From NCBI RefSeq assembly GCF_014199615.1, contig NZ_JACHOB010000005.1, positions 124,001-188,000 on the forward strand: a DNA stretch of 64,000 nt, in the 5' to 3' direction. Within the stretch, counting starts at the first letter, position 1; each line of letters starts with the position of its first letter. A program made the position numbers and the translations under genes. Of the stretch, positions 63,229 through 64,000 are shown in pieces. The DNA comes from Parvularcula dongshanensis (GTDB taxonomy: Bacteria > Pseudomonadota > Alphaproteobacteria > Caulobacterales > Parvularculaceae). Under the pieces are notes generated by a model. That model was given only the letters and a program-made list of their open reading frames with translations. It did not search any database and was not told the origin of the DNA.

Positions 63229-64000
63229 TCACCCCCCCGAGACGGCGCTGATGGCCTGCGCCGCCATCCGTTCGCCGAAGTAGTCGTCGATACCGTCCGC
63301 CACAGCGCCCATCGCCATCCGTCGCCAGCGCGGCGAGCGAAGGTTTCCTTCGTCTTCGGGGTTCGAGATGAATGCCATCTCAACGAGGACCGCCGGCACG
63401 TCCGCGGCAAGGAGCACCTTCAGGCTCGCCTTGCGATGAGTGTTGTTGATCATCGGGACGGAGCCCGAGAGCGAGGACACGAGTGCTCCTGCGAGGCGTC
63501 CCGACTCGTTCTGGGTCGCTTCGTTGGCGAGGTCGAAGAGGATCGCCCCGACGTCGCGCTCGTCCTCGGCTAGCGACACGTCGTAGAGAGAGAAGTTTCC
63601 CGCGTCCTTCGCCTCCGCTGCGAAGCGAGCGGAACGCTTCTCGGAGAGGGTGTAGACGGACGCACCGCGCAAGGAGTGATCTTCGTGCGCGTCCGCATGC
63701 AGCGACAAGAAGAGTTCCGCACCGGAGCGCCGCGCCATCTCGATCCGCTGCTCGTGCTCGACGTAGGAGTCGTCCTCCCGGGTCAGGATCACCTCGTAGC
63801 CGCGGGCCGTCAGGATGGTGCGCAGGGTCTTCGCAGCTTCCAGCGTCGCCATCTCCTCGGCGTATCCCGAAGGCCCTGCTGCGCCAGGGTCGAAGCCGCC
63901 GTGGCCAGGGTCGATCACGACGAGCTTGGCGGTGCGGCGGAGCGGGGCGTCCGTCTCGGCGACGGCCGCCGGCGTCTCCTCGCTCGCCGGCTTGATGCTG
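63229..64000 (-). CDS. amiC: N-acetylmuramoyl-L-alanine amidase, 5' truncated by window edge
   Basis: The C-terminal 256 residues of an AmiC-type Amidase_3 enzyme that splits daughter cells by cutting the peptide from MurNAc. Zinc ligands are H in LVVIDPGHGGFDPG, E in GYAEEMATL, and H in FLSLHADAH. The catalytic glutamate is in VLVEMAFISNPEDE. The frame is open to the window end (residues SIKPASEETPAAVAETDAP precede the catalytic domain), so the start and any AMIN or signal region lie outside. A GTG at 63918 is internal and not the start. The gene lies 106 bases upstream of mrcA on the same strand. Confidence 0.94.
   Translation of the reverse strand, partial: SIKPASEETPAAVAETDAPLRRTAKLVVIDPGHGGFDPGAAGPSGYAEEMATLEAAKTLRTILTARGYEVILTREDDSYVEHEQRIEMARRSGAELFLSLHADAHEDHSLRGASVYTLSEKRSARFAAEAKDAGNFSLYDVSLAEDERDVGAILFDLANEATQNESGRLAGALVSSLSGSVPMINNTHRKASLKVLLAADVPAVLVEMAFISNPEDEGNLRSPRWRRMAMGAVADGIDDYFGERMAAQAISAVSGG

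Overview
The window is a GC-rich, tightly packed stretch of bacterial chromosome with 60 protein genes that I can support. I see no rRNA, tRNA, insertion sequence, prophage or CRISPR array. Gene content and order point to an alphaproteobacterium. The markers are MmcB, an HdaA with a clamp-binding motif beside ppk and ppx, DUF2066 next to hdaA, amiC-mrcA-prfB, radA followed by cvpA-purF, and a K+-independent H+-pyrophosphatase. A Parvularculales/Caulobacterales-like lineage is my best guess; the sequence alone does not prove it.

Layout. 0.1-6.6 kb: mmcB, a structured-RNA candidate, a HAD phosphatase, hppA, a secreted amidase and a renalase-like flavoprotein. 6.8-18.2 kb: a degenerate PleD-like protein, mfd, tpiA, a PpiD-like foldase, trpE and recG. 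18.3-25.1 kb: a secreted GH51 arabinofuranosidase, a membrane-anchored XRE regulator, a 660-base gap, a UPF0145 pair, a fatty acid desaturase and a DUF3833-LemA-TPM-TPM operon. 25.2-32.1 kb: DUF983-MFS, a Fur-box gene, a Cys-rich miniprotein, rpmG, a flavodoxin-fold protein, purQ, a CPA1 antiporter and an enoyl-CoA hydratase. 32.2-39.4 kb: a 27-residue membrane miniprotein, a Ca2+/Na+ antiporter, a three-gene pterin cluster, anmK, tyrS-prmA and rnd. 39.4-46.8 kb: ppx, ppk, hdaA and DUF2066, then a PEP-CTERM-like protein and DUF1622. 46.8-53.0 kb: DUF885, a Sel1-like protein, a GT39-type transferase, an M48 protease and radA. 53.2-64 kb: a periplasmic binding protein plus hybrid kinase, cvpA, purF, prfB with a programmed frameshift, a lone receiver protein, mrcA and the 3' part of amiC.

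Most of the window is housekeeping: replication control, repair, translation, purine and tryptophan synthesis, cell wall and polyphosphate. Many genes are translationally coupled through ATGA or GTGA overlaps. Several convergent pairs share interlocked stop codons.

The least explained parts are: a near-consensus sigma-54 promoter facing an inverted-repeat-rich block at about 681-858; a LuxPQ-like sensor pair sitting between radA and cvpA-purF; a pterin cluster whose PTPS member lacks the catalytic cysteine; a Fur-box gene that appears to be leaderless; a PleD-like protein with ruined catalytic motifs; and an exosortase-type protein with an extended tail.
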